Below are positions 8,715-19,238 of a stretch of 60,682 bases of DNA, in pieces. Origin of the DNA: Spirochaetales bacterium (GTDB taxonomy: Bacteria; Spirochaetota; Spirochaetia; SZUA-6; RPPD01); the NCBI GenBank assembly GCA_016934415.1, contig JAFGSW010000006.1, positions 1 to 60,682 on the forward strand, given 5' to 3'. Positions within the stretch are counted from its first letter, which is position 1. Every line of letters starts with the position of its first letter. Made by a program: the position numbers and the translations under genes. The notes beneath the pieces were generated by a model. The model worked only from the letters and a program-made list of their open reading frames with translations, did no database searches and was not told where the DNA came from.

Positions 8715-10479
8715 AAAGTGACTCCACTTGGTCGAGCGCGCGCTCCAGGCGGGCCTGGAGCTTGTCGAACCGGTCCAGTTGATCGTTGGGAACGGTGAAT
8801 TTCATCTTGACCACGTCGGCCAGCGCCTTCATGCGTTTGAGCTTCACCAGGGTGAGGCCGCGGCGGATGGCCTCGCGCCCGCGCCGCCAGTAGGTGAGGA
8901 TGATGGCGAGCATCTTCATCTGCTTCTCGACGTTTGAAAAGCGATCGACGTCGTCGAAGGCGTTCTGCTGGAGGAAGGCGTTCTTGAACATGGTGCAGAC
9001 TTCCAGGATGAAGCGTTGGCTGTCGGGCAAAGCGTCCGGTCCGACGAGCTTGACCACCTGGTTCAGGCGCACCTCGCGCTGGAGCAGGTCCATGATCTCC
9101 GTCCGGTCGGCCGCCCAGCTCGGGCCCACCCGCTGCTCCCACCAGGGAGTCACGTCCAAAAGGTATTCGGAGTAGCTTTCGAGCCAGGAGATGGCCGGGT
9201 AGTGCCGGGCGTTGGCCAGCTGCCGGTCGAGGCCCCAGAAACAGCGCACGAAGCGCTTCGTGTGCTGGGTCACCGGCTCCGAGAAATCGCCGCCGGGGGG
9301 GGACACCGCGCCGATGATGGAGACCGAGCCGTTGAGGCCCGCGAGCGTCTCCATGTTGCCGGCGCGCTCGTAGAATTCGGCCACGCGAGTCGGGAGGTAG
9401 GCCGGGAAGCCCTCTTCGGCCGGCATCTCCTCCATGCGTCCGGAGAGCTCGCGCAGGGCTTCGGCCCAGCGCGAAGTGGAATCGGCCATGACCGCCACGT
9501 GATAGCCCTGGTCGCGGAAATACTCGGCCAGGGTGACGCCGGTGTAGATGCTCGCTTCGCGCGCCGACACCGGCATGTTCGAGGTGTTGGCGATGAGGAT
9601 GGTGCGCTCCATGAGGCTGCGCCCCGTGCGCGGGTCGATAAGCTTCGGGAACTCCACGAGCACGTCCGTCATCTCGTTGCCGCGCTCGCCGCAGCCGATG
9701 TAGACGATGATCTCGGCGTCGCACCACTTGGCGATGGCGTGCTGGGTCATCGTCTTGCCCGTGCCGAACCCGCCCGGGATGGCCACCGTGCCGCCCTTGG
9801 CCAGCGGGAAGAGCGTGTCGATGACGCGCTGCCCGGTGATGAGGGGCACCTCGGGGATGAGGCGGCGCCGGGCCGGCCGCTGGACGCGGATGGGCCAGCG
9901 CTGCAGCATGGCGAGCGGCTGTTTTGCGCCGCCCGTCTCCACCTCGGCTATTTTTTCTTCAATTGTGTAATCTCCCTCGCCCGCGAGCGAAACGAGCGTG
10001 CCGGACACGTTCGGCGGCACCATGACCCGGTGCGTCACGCGTTCGGTCTCGACCACGGCGCCGATCACCATGCCGCCCTCGACCGGGGTTCCCGGCTTGA
10101 GCGCGGCGGGCGTGAAGCGCCATTTCTTGTCGCGATTCAGGGCGGGCAGATCAATCCCTCGCTCGATGAACTGGTTCGAAATCTTGAGGATCTCCTCCAG
10201 CGGGCGCTGGATGCCGTCGTAGATCGTGCCGATGAGCCCCGGCCCGAGCTCGACGGAGAGAGGCATGCCCGAGCCGTAGATGTTCTCTCCCGGCGTCAGG
10301 CCGGTCGTATCCTCGTACACCTGGATGACCGCCCGGCCGCTCTCGAGCTTGATGATCTCCCCCACGATGCGCGTTTCACCCACGCGCACGAGCTCGAGCA
10401 TCATGGCGTCCGTGACGCCGCCGGCGATGATGACCGGGCCGTTGATGCGTTTGATCTGGCCGATGATCCGTTCCTTCAT
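8707..10479 (-). CDS. atpA: V/A-type ATPase catalytic subunit A
   Basis: 590 residues from ATG at 10479 with AGAAGG five bases before it; a GTG two codons earlier is less likely. It is the catalytic subunit of the rotary ATPase. The P-loop is [17 protein letters not shown], followed by the long non-homologous insert typical of A subunits and the catalytic [38 protein letters not shown] is conserved. The P-loop has GFGTGKT where many A subunits have GAFGAGKT, a mild change that keeps Lys and Thr. Overlaps subunit B by eight bases. Confidence 0.95.
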   Translation of the reverse strand: MKERIIGQIKRINGPVIIAGGVTDAMMLELVRVGETRIVGEIIKLESGRAVIQVYEDTTGLTPGENIYGSGMPLSVELGPGLIGTIYDGIQRPLEEILKISNQFIERGIDLPALNRDKKWRFTPAALKPGTPVEGGMVIGAVVETERVTHRVMVPPNVSGTLVSLAGEGDYTIEEKIAEVETGGAKQPLAMLQRWPIRVQRPARRRLIPEVPLITGQRVIDTLFPLAKGGTVAIPGGFGTGKTMTQHAIAKWCDAEIIVYIGCGERGNEMTDVLVEFPKLIDPRTGRSLMERTILIANTSNMPVSAREASIYTGVTLAEYFRDQGYHVAVMADSTSRWAEALRELSGRMEEMPAEEGFPAYLPTRVAEFYERAGNMETLAGLNGSVSIIGAVSPPGGDFSEPVTQHTKRFVRCFWGLDRQLANARHYPAISWLESYSEYLLDVTPWWEQRVGPSWAADRTEIMDLLQREVRLNQVVKLVGPDALPDSQRFILEVCTMFKNAFLQQNAFDDVDRFSNVEKQMKMLAIILTYWRRGREAIRRGLTLVKLKRMKALADVVKMKFTVPNDQLDRFDKLQARLERALDQVESLYA

Positions 10480-10510
10480 TTTCACCTTCTCTTCGATAAA
10501 CGCCGCGCGT

Positions 10511-11146
10511 TCACGACAGCTGCAGACGCTCGTAAATGAGCTTGCGAATGGCGCCCTGGTTCCTGAGGAGGCGCGTCCGGATTTGGTTGTTGTAGGCGGT
10601 CCGGCCGTCGGCGGAGCTCATGACGACTCCCTGCAGGAGAAGCGGCGCCGCCCCGCTCTTGGCGATGGTCACTTTCCGCAACACGAGCCCTTTCACCTTG
10701 TCCTGGGCCTCCTTGAGAAACGCCGCGTCGATCAGGCGGAGCTCGTCGGGGGAGGCGTTGACTTCCGTCTCGTCGGCGCCCAGGCCGATGGCCGCCTCGA
10801 CGACCAGGCCGAGGAGCACTTTCCGGTATTCGGGGGATGAGACGCGCTCCGCCATCCTTGTCTCCACGCCCTCCAGGACGCGCCTGAACACCCGGTCGCG
10901 GGCGTGCAGCATGATCCGCTTGAGTTCGATGGCGAGCGCCGCCTTGAGGGTCTTTTCGACGGCCGCGGTCTGCGCGGCGGTCTGCGCGGCGGTATCGGCC
11001 GCGATCTCTTCGATCTGCCGCCGGTACCGCTTCCTGCGCTCCTCGATCGCGGCGGCCGCTTCCTCCCGGATGCGCCGGACTTCCTCCTCCACGTCGCGTT
11101 GTATGTCTTCTACCAACTGTGCCCGGCCGGATGAAATCTCTTCCAT
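10511..11146 (-). CDS. atpE: V/A-type ATPase subunit E (peripheral stalk)
   Basis: 211 residues. The first 100 residues form an Arg/Glu/Ala-rich coiled coil (EEVRRIREEAAAAIEERR), followed by a globular C-terminal domain with LLLQGVVMSSADGRTAYNNQ. This matches subunit E, which pairs with the G/H coiled coil to make the outer stalk holding the A3B3 head. The gap to subunit F is 17 bases and to subunit A about 30. The ATG has only a G-rich stretch upstream. Confidence 0.85.
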   Translation of the reverse strand: MEEISSGRAQLVEDIQRDVEEEVRRIREEAAAAIEERRKRYRRQIEEIAADTAAQTAAQTAAVEKTLKAALAIELKRIMLHARDRVFRRVLEGVETRMAERVSSPEYRKVLLGLVVEAAIGLGADETEVNASPDELRLIDAAFLKEAQDKVKGLVLRKVTIAKSGAAPLLLQGVVMSSADGRTAYNNQIRTRLLRNQGAIRKLIYERLQLS

Positions 11147-11163
11147 GCCCGTGCGCCCCCCCC

Positions 11164-11469
11164 TTATAATTTGATGCCGATGGCCTCATTGACCATGCCG
11201 CGGAGGTCCTTCTTGCCCTCCAGCGGGCCCAGCCGGTCCTGCACCTCCACGATGAGCGGAAACTTTTCCCTGAACAGGAACCGGTCGACGAGCGGCCGGA
11301 TGAGTTCAGCCACGCGTTCGGTGATGATGAGGATCCCGTTTTGTTCGTTTTCGAGCGCCGCATGAAAGGCGCGTTCGGCCTGTTCGCGGTTCGTGACGGC
11401 CGCGCCGCGCACTCCAACGAGCCGGAACCCGAGGACGGCGTCCTCATCGCCGATGATGTAATAATTCAC
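11164..11469 (-). CDS. atpF: V/A-type ATPase subunit F
   Basis: 101 residues from a GTG start with a TAGGT site. The small Rossmann-like fold begins YYIIGDEDAVLGFRLVGV and continues with GILIITERVAELI, both diagnostic for subunit F, which sits at the base of the central stalk. It lies eight bases downstream of the proteolipid gene. Confidence 0.88.
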   Translation of the reverse strand: MNYYIIGDEDAVLGFRLVGVRGAAVTNREQAERAFHAALENEQNGILIITERVAELIRPLVDRFLFREKFPLIVEVQDRLGPLEGKKDLRGMVNEAIGIKL

Positions 11470-11476
11470 GTCCGAC

Positions 11477-11866
11477 CTACACGCGACCGAGGATGAGAAT
11501 GGCGACGATGAAGCCGAAGATGGCGAGACCTTCCGCCAACGCCACGAAGATGATGGCCTGGCCGGCGATTTCCGGCTTCTCGCCGATGGCGCCCATGGCC
11601 GCCGCGCCGACGTTGCCGACGGCGAGGCCGGCTCCGATCGCGCCGAAGCCGAAGGCGAGGGCCGCGGCGATGAAGGCGAATTTCGTCACTTCCGCTTTGA
11701 CGCTTTCCGATTGCGCCGCCTGGCCGCTTTCCTGCGCGGAGCCGCCGGCCTTCTCCTGGGCGAACAAGCTCGGGACGTTCACCATGAAAATGACGGCCAT
11801 CACGGTGACAGTGATGACGATGCTGGCGGTCAGCCTTCTTTTGAACTTCTTTTTCGCGTTTTCCAT
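11477..11866 (-). CDS. atpK: V/A-type ATPase proteolipid subunit K (c ring)
   Basis: 129 residues: a basic N-terminus, a hydrophobic segment ending VPSLFAQEK that looks like a cleavable signal peptide, an acidic/polar linker to about residue 58, then one helical hairpin. Helix 1 is FAFIAAALAFGFGAIGAG, the loop contains GEKPEIAGQ, and helix 2 is FVALAEGLAIFGFIVAI. The ion-carrying Glu lies in ALAEGLAIFG. The Gln and Ser/Thr ligands expected of well-studied sodium-binding c subunits are not obvious, so proton coupling is the simpler guess. The 55-residue leader with an extra hydrophobic segment is longer than needed for a two-helix proteolipid. Confidence 0.88.
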   Translation of the reverse strand: MENAKKKFKRRLTASIVITVTVMAVIFMVNVPSLFAQEKAGGSAQESGQAAQSESVKAEVTKFAFIAAALAFGFGAIGAGLAVGNVGAAAMGAIGEKPEIAGQAIIFVALAEGLAIFGFIVAILILGRV

Positions 11867-11890
11867 GTATCGAATCCTCCTTGGCGCGGT

Positions 11891-13924
11891 TCACGTCCCC
11901 TTGAGGGACACGGGCCGGTACGCTTCTCCAGACCCCTTGAAGTACTTTGAGAAAAATTCATAATAGTTCAACCGCAGGGATTGGATCCCGGCGGACAGAC
12001 CTTCCAGAGCGATGACGAAAATATTACCCACGACGTAGACCGCCGCCCCGACCGCCGGAGCGCCCGCCTCATTGAGCATCTCCATGATTTTAGTGAAAGC
12101 GAGCATGAGGGCGACGTGCGCGACGCCGAGACCGGCGACGCGCATGAAGGAAAGGGTGTTGGAGAGATACCCCGAGAAAAACTCGAGGAGCTCGACGACC
12201 CATTCGAAGACGAAACGCAGGGGCGTCAAGGGCGTCAAGGGCAGCTCGGGGCGGTGGATCTTGCGCTCGACGAATTCCGCCACCGGTTTGCCGATGAAGA
12301 GAAGCGCCGGCAGCCCAAGAGCCAAAAGCAGCGCGGCGCCGTCGGGGAGGGCTTTGAAACCGCTCTGGGCGAAGCGGTAGACCGTATACACTCCGCCGAA
12401 GTACATCCAGCCGCCGATAATCCCAGTGCGCTCGAACACGAGCTTGACCCATTGACGGCTGCGGATGAGATTGATCCAGTTGAGGACCAGCCCGAGCGCA
12501 ATGACCCCGATTCCGAAATACAGGGTGATGACGAGCATTTGGATGAGGCTTTGCACCGGGGAGCCGGGCGGCAGGCTGCCGGATGCGACGAGTTCGTCGA
12601 AATTGAACCAGAGCGTCGGAACGATCCCGGGGAGGCCGAAGAACGAGCCGAACGCGAAACCGCCGAGCACGGCGGCGCCGCCGCAATAGACGAGAAGCTT
12701 GACGAGTTCCTTCATGTTTTTCTTGAACTTGCCGAACAGCGCGCCAAGCAGTCCCGCGATGAACAGAACGAGCCCCTGTCCCACGTCCCCGAACATGAGG
12801 CCGAACATGACGAGGTAGAGAATCGCGACGATGGGAGTGGGATCGATGGTGCTGTACCGGGGAATCGAAAAATTGGTGACGAGCATCTGGAAGGGAGAGA
12901 GGAGCTTCGGGTTCTTGAGCTGGACGGGCACATTGACGCGCCGGCGCGTCTCCTTTTCCAGGCCCTCGGGGCTGCGCCACTCAAGATAAAAACTTCCCCC
13001 CGTGATGCGTCGGATTCCCTGTTCGACGGCCGACTGCCTGGCGGCGGGAACCCAGCCCGAGAAAAGAACGGTCCGCGAGGTGCGGCTGAAGTAGGACTGG
13101 ATGCGGTAGTAGAGCTCGTTCAGTCTCAGGTTCTCCCAGAGATCGAGAAGGCGGTCGCGCTCGCCGGCGACGACGGCCTGCGATTCGGTATTGAGGGTTT
13201 CCTGCTCGGCGGAGAGGGCGGAGATCTTTTTTTCAACGGCGGCGGCGACCTCTTCCTTGGCGCCCAGCATCTCGGGGATCACCTCCGCCTCCTGGAATCC
13301 GTATTTCTCGAGCAGAGCGTCGACCTGCGCGTCATCGCGCTTCATGCTGATGACGAGAAGCGACGCGGCGTTCTCATCCTCTCTGAAGGTGAGCACGACC
13401 GAGGGAAAGGCGTCGATCTCGGCCTTGAAATCGCCGAGCCGCTCCGCGGCGAGGACGCCGATCTGGAAGTTGAGGAACGAGTACTGGGACCCGGCCTGGA
13501 GGCCGCTCTTCAGGTCTCCGAAGAGGAGCACTTGGCGCTTGATGTCCTCATGTTTCAAAATTTCCTGCTGGATCGCCTTCTGCCGCTCGCGGAATCCCTG
13601 GATCCGGTCCGCCAAGTCGTTGAGGGATTTTTCCGTCGCCTCCAGGTCCACCCGGCGCAAGCGGTCGAGATCGATCTGTTTCTGCACCCCGGGATAGACT
13701 TTCACGATACTCAGGAACGATTCGATGCGCTTGCGTATTTCCTGGAGACGGGCGGTGGAAACCGAGAGCACGACGCTGCTCACCTTCGCCTCAAGCCCGG
13801 TCTGCAGGTCCTGGAATTTCACGAAATGCAGGAGGCCGAGGGAGAGAAGTTCTTTGGTGAGCTCGTCGACGTGTTTATCCAGGACAATGGCTACCAGGTA
13901 TTTCATGCGTGCGGTGAACATCAT
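11891..13924 (-). CDS. atpI: V/A-type ATPase subunit I (a subunit)
   Basis: 677 residues. The N-terminal 330 residues are a soluble arm with long coiled coils. The C-terminal half has about eight membrane helices, including FMLFGLMFGDVGQGLVL-like and SNTLSFMRVAGLGVAH segments; the Arg in FMRVAG is the expected ion-channel arginine. It forms the static half-channel beside the c ring. The ATG at 13924 overlaps the stop of subunit C (ATGA); MKYLVAIV at 13906 is an alternative start. Confidence 0.92.
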   Translation of the reverse strand: MMFTARMKYLVAIVLDKHVDELTKELLSLGLLHFVKFQDLQTGLEAKVSSVVLSVSTARLQEIRKRIESFLSIVKVYPGVQKQIDLDRLRRVDLEATEKSLNDLADRIQGFRERQKAIQQEILKHEDIKRQVLLFGDLKSGLQAGSQYSFLNFQIGVLAAERLGDFKAEIDAFPSVVLTFREDENAASLLVISMKRDDAQVDALLEKYGFQEAEVIPEMLGAKEEVAAAVEKKISALSAEQETLNTESQAVVAGERDRLLDLWENLRLNELYYRIQSYFSRTSRTVLFSGWVPAARQSAVEQGIRRITGGSFYLEWRSPEGLEKETRRRVNVPVQLKNPKLLSPFQMLVTNFSIPRYSTIDPTPIVAILYLVMFGLMFGDVGQGLVLFIAGLLGALFGKFKKNMKELVKLLVYCGGAAVLGGFAFGSFFGLPGIVPTLWFNFDELVASGSLPPGSPVQSLIQMLVITLYFGIGVIALGLVLNWINLIRSRQWVKLVFERTGIIGGWMYFGGVYTVYRFAQSGFKALPDGAALLLALGLPALLFIGKPVAEFVERKIHRPELPLTPLTPLRFVFEWVVELLEFFSGYLSNTLSFMRVAGLGVAHVALMLAFTKIMEMLNEAGAPAVGAAVYVVGNIFVIALEGLSAGIQSLRLNYYEFFSKYFKGSGEAYRPVSLKGT

Positions 13925-14985
13925 AGGCGGCTCTTGATTTCCTCGGGTTTGATGCCGTACTGCTTCGCATTGAGGATCGTCATGATCCTCCGTATTTCCG
14001 TCTTTTTAAGGATGAAATAGGCGAGGATGATCCCCACCGAGAAGGGGTAGCCCACCAGGAGCTTTCCCACCTCCCGCATCAGCACGTACTCCAGGATGCG
14101 CTCGATGAGGACAAGGCGGGCGGTCGCGTCCGCGCCCTGGTCCTTGAGCATGGCGCCGACGCCGCGATGTTTTTTCAGGAGGGTGTCGAACACTTCCCCC
14201 ACACGATCCTGGTCGTAGGCCCGGGCGATGGCCTCCCTGTCCACCTCGAAGCCCGAGGGCAGCGCGTAGCGGAGCGCTTCGGCCAGCGGCAGCTTATAGA
14301 GCGTCTTGAAGCGGATCACCCAGTTGATGTTGAGGAGGTCGATTTCAACGCCGATGAGCCGATGGGCGATGCGGATGTCCCGGGTTCCAAGATTCTCGAC
14401 CGTTTGTAAAAGTTCGGCGTAGTAATACTTGTCGAGCGCCATTTCAAAGGCGAAGATCGAATTCATTTTTTGGATATCCGGCAGGCATTCCCCGAATATC
14501 GCCCCGTACGGGGTTCCCGAAAGGGCTTCGCGCACGCCTGAGTAATCCCCGGCCGCGAGCAGCTGGTCGATCTGCAGGTCGTAATGGACGATCCCGCGGT
14601 ACAGGTAGTCGATCGAATCCTCCACGTCGCGGCCGAGGACGGCGCGATCGAACCAGAGGCGGACGACGCGTTTCAAGTTCTCGACTTCATAATAGGTGGA
14701 GAGAGCCGAGCAGAAGGCGCGGGTCGTTCCTTCCACGCGGTTCTCCACGTCCTTGAAGATGCCGATTTCGGTCTTGTACAGCTCGAGCTCGGCGGTTTTC
14801 AGGTCTCCGGTCTGCGAATAGACGGCATCCAGGGGCGCATAAGCGGTGTTTTTTAAAAGCTGCATGGCGTCCAGCAGCGAATGGGCCCTGACGAGCGAAT
14901 CGAAAAAATCGTCGGTGAGGAGCTTTGAAAGTCTGGTCCGAAGCTTGGCATTGATAAAGGAATATTTCTGGACCGCAAACGCCAT
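13921..14985 (-). CDS. atpC: V/A-type ATPase subunit C (d-like, rotor cap)
   Basis: 354 residues, all helical, matching the funnel-shaped subunit C/d that sits on the c ring and connects it to the D/F shaft. It opens YSFINAKLRTRLSKLLTDD and repeats three related helical bundles. It is second in the operon here, right after the short coiled-coil gene and before subunit I. In several known archaeal and bacterial operons it comes after K/E, so its position is unusual. Confidence 0.85.
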   Translation of the reverse strand: MAFAVQKYSFINAKLRTRLSKLLTDDFFDSLVRAHSLLDAMQLLKNTAYAPLDAVYSQTGDLKTAELELYKTEIGIFKDVENRVEGTTRAFCSALSTYYEVENLKRVVRLWFDRAVLGRDVEDSIDYLYRGIVHYDLQIDQLLAAGDYSGVREALSGTPYGAIFGECLPDIQKMNSIFAFEMALDKYYYAELLQTVENLGTRDIRIAHRLIGVEIDLLNINWVIRFKTLYKLPLAEALRYALPSGFEVDREAIARAYDQDRVGEVFDTLLKKHRGVGAMLKDQGADATARLVLIERILEYVLMREVGKLLVGYPFSVGIILAYFILKKTEIRRIMTILNAKQYGIKPEEIKSRL

Positions 14986-14991
14986 TGACGC

Positions 14992-15324
14992 CTACACCTT
15001 TTCCTTCTCGTACTCGGGCGTGCTGATGAGCGCGATGACCGCTTCCAGAAGCTCATCGATTGCCTTCCGGTTGTCCGTCCACAACGTATCGGCCTTGGCG
15101 TGCGCCCGGCTCATGGCCCCGGCGTTTTCTTTTTGGAGCGCCGCGCGGGTTTTTTCAACCTCCATCAGGAGGCGTTGCCGCGATTTTTCCCGTTCCCCGT
15201 TCAACTCCGCCGCGCACTCAGCTTCCACGCGCGCCGCTTCCTGCTGCGTCTCCTCCCGGGCGGCGGAGATCGTCTCCTGGGCGGCCGCCTCCGCTTTCAG
15301 CAATTCGTCAATCACTTCCTGCAT
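14992..15324 (-). CDS. V/A-type ATPase subunit G/H (peripheral stalk coiled coil)
   Basis: 110 residues, a single long Ala/Glu/Lys-rich coiled coil (AEAAAQETISAAREETQQEA) with no other fold. First gene of the operon, six bases before subunit C. Size, composition and position fit the G/H subunit that zips with subunit E. An AGGA site precedes the ATG. Coiled coils diverge fast, so the call leans on context. Confidence 0.75.
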   Translation of the reverse strand: MQEVIDELLKAEAAAQETISAAREETQQEAARVEAECAAELNGEREKSRQRLLMEVEKTRAALQKENAGAMSRAHAKADTLWTDNRKAIDELLEAVIALISTPEYEKEKV

Positions 15325-15458
15325 AGAAATTCATCCTGTCCCGATCGCTCCGTTCCCGTGAATGCGTCCTTATCGGATTTGACGTTACGCTCATTGCCGG
15401 AGTGCGTGCAAAAACCTACGGGAATAATCGTTTGTCCAACGAATTGATATATATAAAA

Positions 15459-15487
15459 TGTATAACTGAATCGTTTGTGATCGTCAA
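15459..15487 (-). promoter_or_regulatory. V-ATPase operon promoter
   Basis: Reading leftward, TTGACG (15487-15482), 17 bases, then TATACA (15464-15459): five of six and five of six matches at ideal spacing. The predicted start near 15452 leaves a leader of about 128 bases before the first gene. The remainder of the space up to the secG stop at 15665 is GC-rich and shows no gene. Confidence 0.75.
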
Positions 15488-15664
15488 GTGATGGAGGAAC
15501 GGCGCCGGTCCGCCGGATCGGTCCGCGGGCGCGTGGCGAAGAATGGGGGCGCTCCTCCCCGTCCTCGCTCTCAGGCGACCCACGACGAATGGAGGAAGGC
15601 GCGACTGCGCGATGAAAGCGGGGTTGGTCGGGCCGGGAGTGAAGCCGGATATTTCCCTTCACCT

Positions 15665-16042
15665 TCAGGGGTTCGTGGGGGGCGAGGCGACGGGCGTTGC
15701 GGGCGCAGGCGTCGCCGCCGGGCTCGCCGACGGCGCGGACGTATCGCGCTTGAGCGGCTCGAAAAAACGCTGCCGGGCCGCCTGAGCCTCGGTGTCCTGC
15801 GTGATCTCGGCGCGCTCGGCGGTGCGGTTGACCAGGCCGACGATCAGGCAGATGATGAAAAATGCGGCGGCGAGAAATCCCGTGAAGCGGGTCAGCACAT
15901 TGCCGGAACGGGAACCGAACGGCGTCGTCGAGCCGCCCCCGAAGATGCCGCCCAGGCTGTCGCCCTGCTCGTCCTGGACGAGGACGATGAGAATGAGCAC
16001 CAGACAGAGAATAATGAACAGAATATAAAGAAAAATAACCAT
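15665..16042 (-). CDS. secG: Preprotein translocase subunit SecG
   Basis: 125 residues. Two membrane helices flank the conserved LIVLVQDEQGDSLGGIFGGG stretch and TPFGSRSGNVLTRFTGF, which are diagnostic of SecG. The Ala/Pro/Thr-rich tail after residue 100 is extra and likely disordered. It is the last gene of gap-pgk-tpiA-secG; tpiA-secG adjacency is common in bacteria. GGAG lies ten bases upstream of the ATG. Confidence 0.9.
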   Translation of the reverse strand: MVIFLYILFIILCLVLILIVLVQDEQGDSLGGIFGGGSTTPFGSRSGNVLTRFTGFLAAAFFIICLIVGLVNRTAERAEITQDTEAQAARQRFFEPLKRDTSAPSASPAATPAPATPVASPPTNP

Positions 16043-16066
16043 ACTAAACTCCAGTCCCGGATAGTA

Positions 16067-16822
16067 TCACGATCGGCCGGCTTGGACAATAGGCACGAAC
16101 TGCTCGGCGCTGAGCGAGGCTCCGCCCACCAGGGCGCCGTCGATGTTCTCCTCGGCCATGAGTTCCTTGACGTTTCCGGGCTTCACCGATCCGCCGTATT
16201 GGATGACAAGCCGCTCGGCGACGCCGGGGTCGTAGATCTCGGCGATGAGACGGCGGATGAACACGTGGACGGCATTGGCGTCCTGCGGGGTGGCGTTCTT
16301 GCCCGTGCCGATGGCCCAGACCGGCTCGTATGCGATCACGACGCGTTTCAGTTCCTCGGCCGATACACCCTGCAGACCCTCTTTCACCTGCTGCTTCACC
16401 ACTTTTTCGGTGACGCCCTTGTCGCGTTCCGACTCGGTCTCCCCGACGCAGAGAATGACGTCGCAGCCCTCGCTCAATGCGAGCTTGACCTTGCGGTTGA
16501 CGAGCTCGTCGGTCTCCAGGTAGACGTGGCGGCGCTCCGAGTGTCCGAGGATGACGACGTTCACTCCGCATTCCTTGAGCATCGAAAGAGAGACTTCGCC
16601 CGTATGCGCGCCGGAAAGCTCGGGAGCGCAGTTCTGGGCGCCGAGTTGGATGTTCGATCCCTTCACCGTAGCGCCCACCGCCGCCAGGGCCGTGAACGGC
16701 GGCGCGATCATGATCCGCGCGCTCTCTCCCCCAAGCCTGTCAACGAGCTCCCGCGCGTAGGCGGTCGCCTCGGCGATCGTTTTGTGCATTTTCCAATTGC
16801 CGGCCATGAATTTCCGTCGCAT
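16067..16822 (-). CDS. tpiA: Triosephosphate isomerase
   Basis: 251 residues from the ATG at 16822, giving MRRKFMAGNWKMHK, with AAAGGA upstream. The frame extends to 16873 but that part is not family-like and overlaps the 34-bp palindrome. The catalytic Lys in GNWKM, His in ILGHSERR, and Glu in VIAYEPVWAIGTGK are all present, as is the phosphate loop YGGSVKPGN. It interconverts dihydroxyacetone phosphate and glyceraldehyde-3-phosphate. Confidence 0.95.
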   Translation of the reverse strand: MRRKFMAGNWKMHKTIAEATAYARELVDRLGGESARIMIAPPFTALAAVGATVKGSNIQLGAQNCAPELSGAHTGEVSLSMLKECGVNVVILGHSERRHVYLETDELVNRKVKLALSEGCDVILCVGETESERDKGVTEKVVKQQVKEGLQGVSAEELKRVVIAYEPVWAIGTGKNATPQDANAVHVFIRRLIAEIYDPGVAERLVIQYGGSVKPGNVKELMAEENIDGALVGGASLSAEQFVPIVQAGRS

Positions 16823-16858
16823 CGTTTTTCCTTTTTTCCGATATGTCGGTTGATATAA

Positions 16859-16892
16859 ATTGTAGAGACGCACGGCCGTGCGTCTCTACAAT
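16859..16892. repeat. 34-bp perfect palindrome, copy 1
   Basis: Perfect two-fold symmetry centred between 16875 and 16876: ATTGTAGAGACGCACGG plus its reverse complement. It sits between pgk and tpiA within the operon. A second copy with compensating arm changes lies at 34704-34737. As RNA it would form a near loop-free hairpin. Confidence 0.95.
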
Positions 16893-16927
16893 CGGATTTA
16901 TGAAAATGCTCCCGGGGAGACCCCGGT

Positions 16928-18109
16928 TTATTTTTCCAGCGCCTTGATTCCCGGCAGGACCTTCCCCTCCAGGAATTCGAGCGACGCGCCGCCGCCCGTG
17001 GACACGTGGTCGATCTTGTCCTTCAGGCCGAACTGGTTGACGGCCGCGACCGAGTCGCCGCCGCCCACCACCGTGACGGCCGACGAACCGGCGACCGCCT
17101 GTGCGATCTCCAGGGTTCCTTGGGCGAAGGCCTTGAACTCGAACACGCCCATCGGTCCGTTCCAGACGACGTTTTTCGCGTTCGCGATCTTGTCCTTGCA
17201 CAGCGCCAGGGTCTTCTGCCCGACGTCCATGGCGACCTTGCCCGCGGGCACCGCCCGGCCGTCCACCGGCTCGGGTTTGGCGTCTTCCTTGAACTCATCC
17301 GCCACCACATGGTCGACCGGCAGAATCACATCCACGCCTGCGGCGTTCGCCTTATCGAGGAATTCCTTGGCCGTCGGGATGAAATCGTTCTCCACCAACG
17401 ACTTCCCGATTTCGATCCCCTGCGCCTTGAGGAACGTGTAGGCCATGCCGCCCCCGATAATGAAAGTCGTGGCCTTGGGCAGGAGCGATTCCAGGACGGC
17501 GATTTTCGTCGACACTTTGGCCCCGCCGATGATGGCCACGAACGGTTTTTCGGGGTTGGCCAGCAGGTCCCCGAAGAACTTCACTTCCTTCTCGATCAAA
17601 AATCCGGCGGCGGCCGGCAGCAGGTGCGCCAGCCCCTCGGTGGAGGCGTGCGCCCGGTGCGCGGTGCCGAAAGCGTCGTTGACGTAGACGTCGCCCATGG
17701 CCGAAAGCCGCTTGGCGAAGCCCGGGTCGTTGGCCGTCTCTTCCTTGTGGAAGCGCACGTTTTCGAGCATCAGCGCGTCTCCGGGCTTGAGGGCCTTGGC
17801 CATCGCCTCGGTCTCCGCCCCGACGCAATCCGGCGCCATTTTCACGGGCTTCTTCAGAAGCTCGGCGAGCCGGTCCGCCGTGATCTTCAGGCTGAACTCG
17901 GGCGCGGGGCCGCTCTTGGGCCGGCCCAGGTGGCTCATGAGCACGAGCGAGGCGCCCGGCTGCTCCAGGATATACGTGATGGTCGGCAGGGCCTCGCGGA
18001 TGCGCGTGTCGTCGGTGATTTTTCCGTCCTTCACCGGCACGTTGAAATCGACGCGCATGAGCACGCGCTTGTTTTTAAGATCGATGTCCTTGACTGTTTT
18101 AACCGCCAT
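16928..18109 (-). CDS. pgk: Phosphoglycerate kinase
   Basis: 393 residues, full length. The N-domain substrate motif [11 protein letters not shown], the SHLGRPK loop and the C-domain nucleotide motifs [11 protein letters not shown] and [13 protein letters not shown] are intact. It transfers phosphate from 1,3-bisphosphoglycerate to ADP in glycolysis. Starts 16 bases after gap in the same direction; the two are clearly co-transcribed. Confidence 0.96.
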   Translation of the reverse strand: MAVKTVKDIDLKNKRVLMRVDFNVPVKDGKITDDTRIREALPTITYILEQPGASLVLMSHLGRPKSGPAPEFSLKITADRLAELLKKPVKMAPDCVGAETEAMAKALKPGDALMLENVRFHKEETANDPGFAKRLSAMGDVYVNDAFGTAHRAHASTEGLAHLLPAAAGFLIEKEVKFFGDLLANPEKPFVAIIGGAKVSTKIAVLESLLPKATTFIIGGGMAYTFLKAQGIEIGKSLVENDFIPTAKEFLDKANAAGVDVILPVDHVVADEFKEDAKPEPVDGRAVPAGKVAMDVGQKTLALCKDKIANAKNVVWNGPMGVFEFKAFAQGTLEIAQAVAGSSAVTVVGGGDSVAAVNQFGLKDKIDHVSTGGGASLEFLEGKVLPGIKALEK

Positions 18110-18125
18110 GATCGCGCTCTCTTCG

Positions 18126-19127
<1,002 letters not shown>

Positions 19128-19169
19128 TCAATGAATGGTATGCGGAAAAAAATTACGTGAGACAAATCG

Positions 19170-19198
19170 AATATAAGGAAAAGACCGGTATCTGTCAA
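19170..19198 (-). promoter_or_regulatory. gap operon promoter
   Basis: TTGACA (19198-19193), exactly 17 bases, then TATATT (19175-19170): six of six and five of six. This is the best housekeeping-type promoter in the window. Start predicted near 19163, leader about 48 bases. Confidence 0.85.
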
Positions 19199-19238
19199 TT
19201 GATAATTTGGAAGGCCGCGGCGCGACCGGGCGTCCCCG

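Noticed and set aside
8480..9727. Long minus-strand frame inside subunit A/B
   Set aside because: Arg/Pro/Ala-rich shadow in GC-rich coding DNA; the ATPase frame carries all the family motifs.
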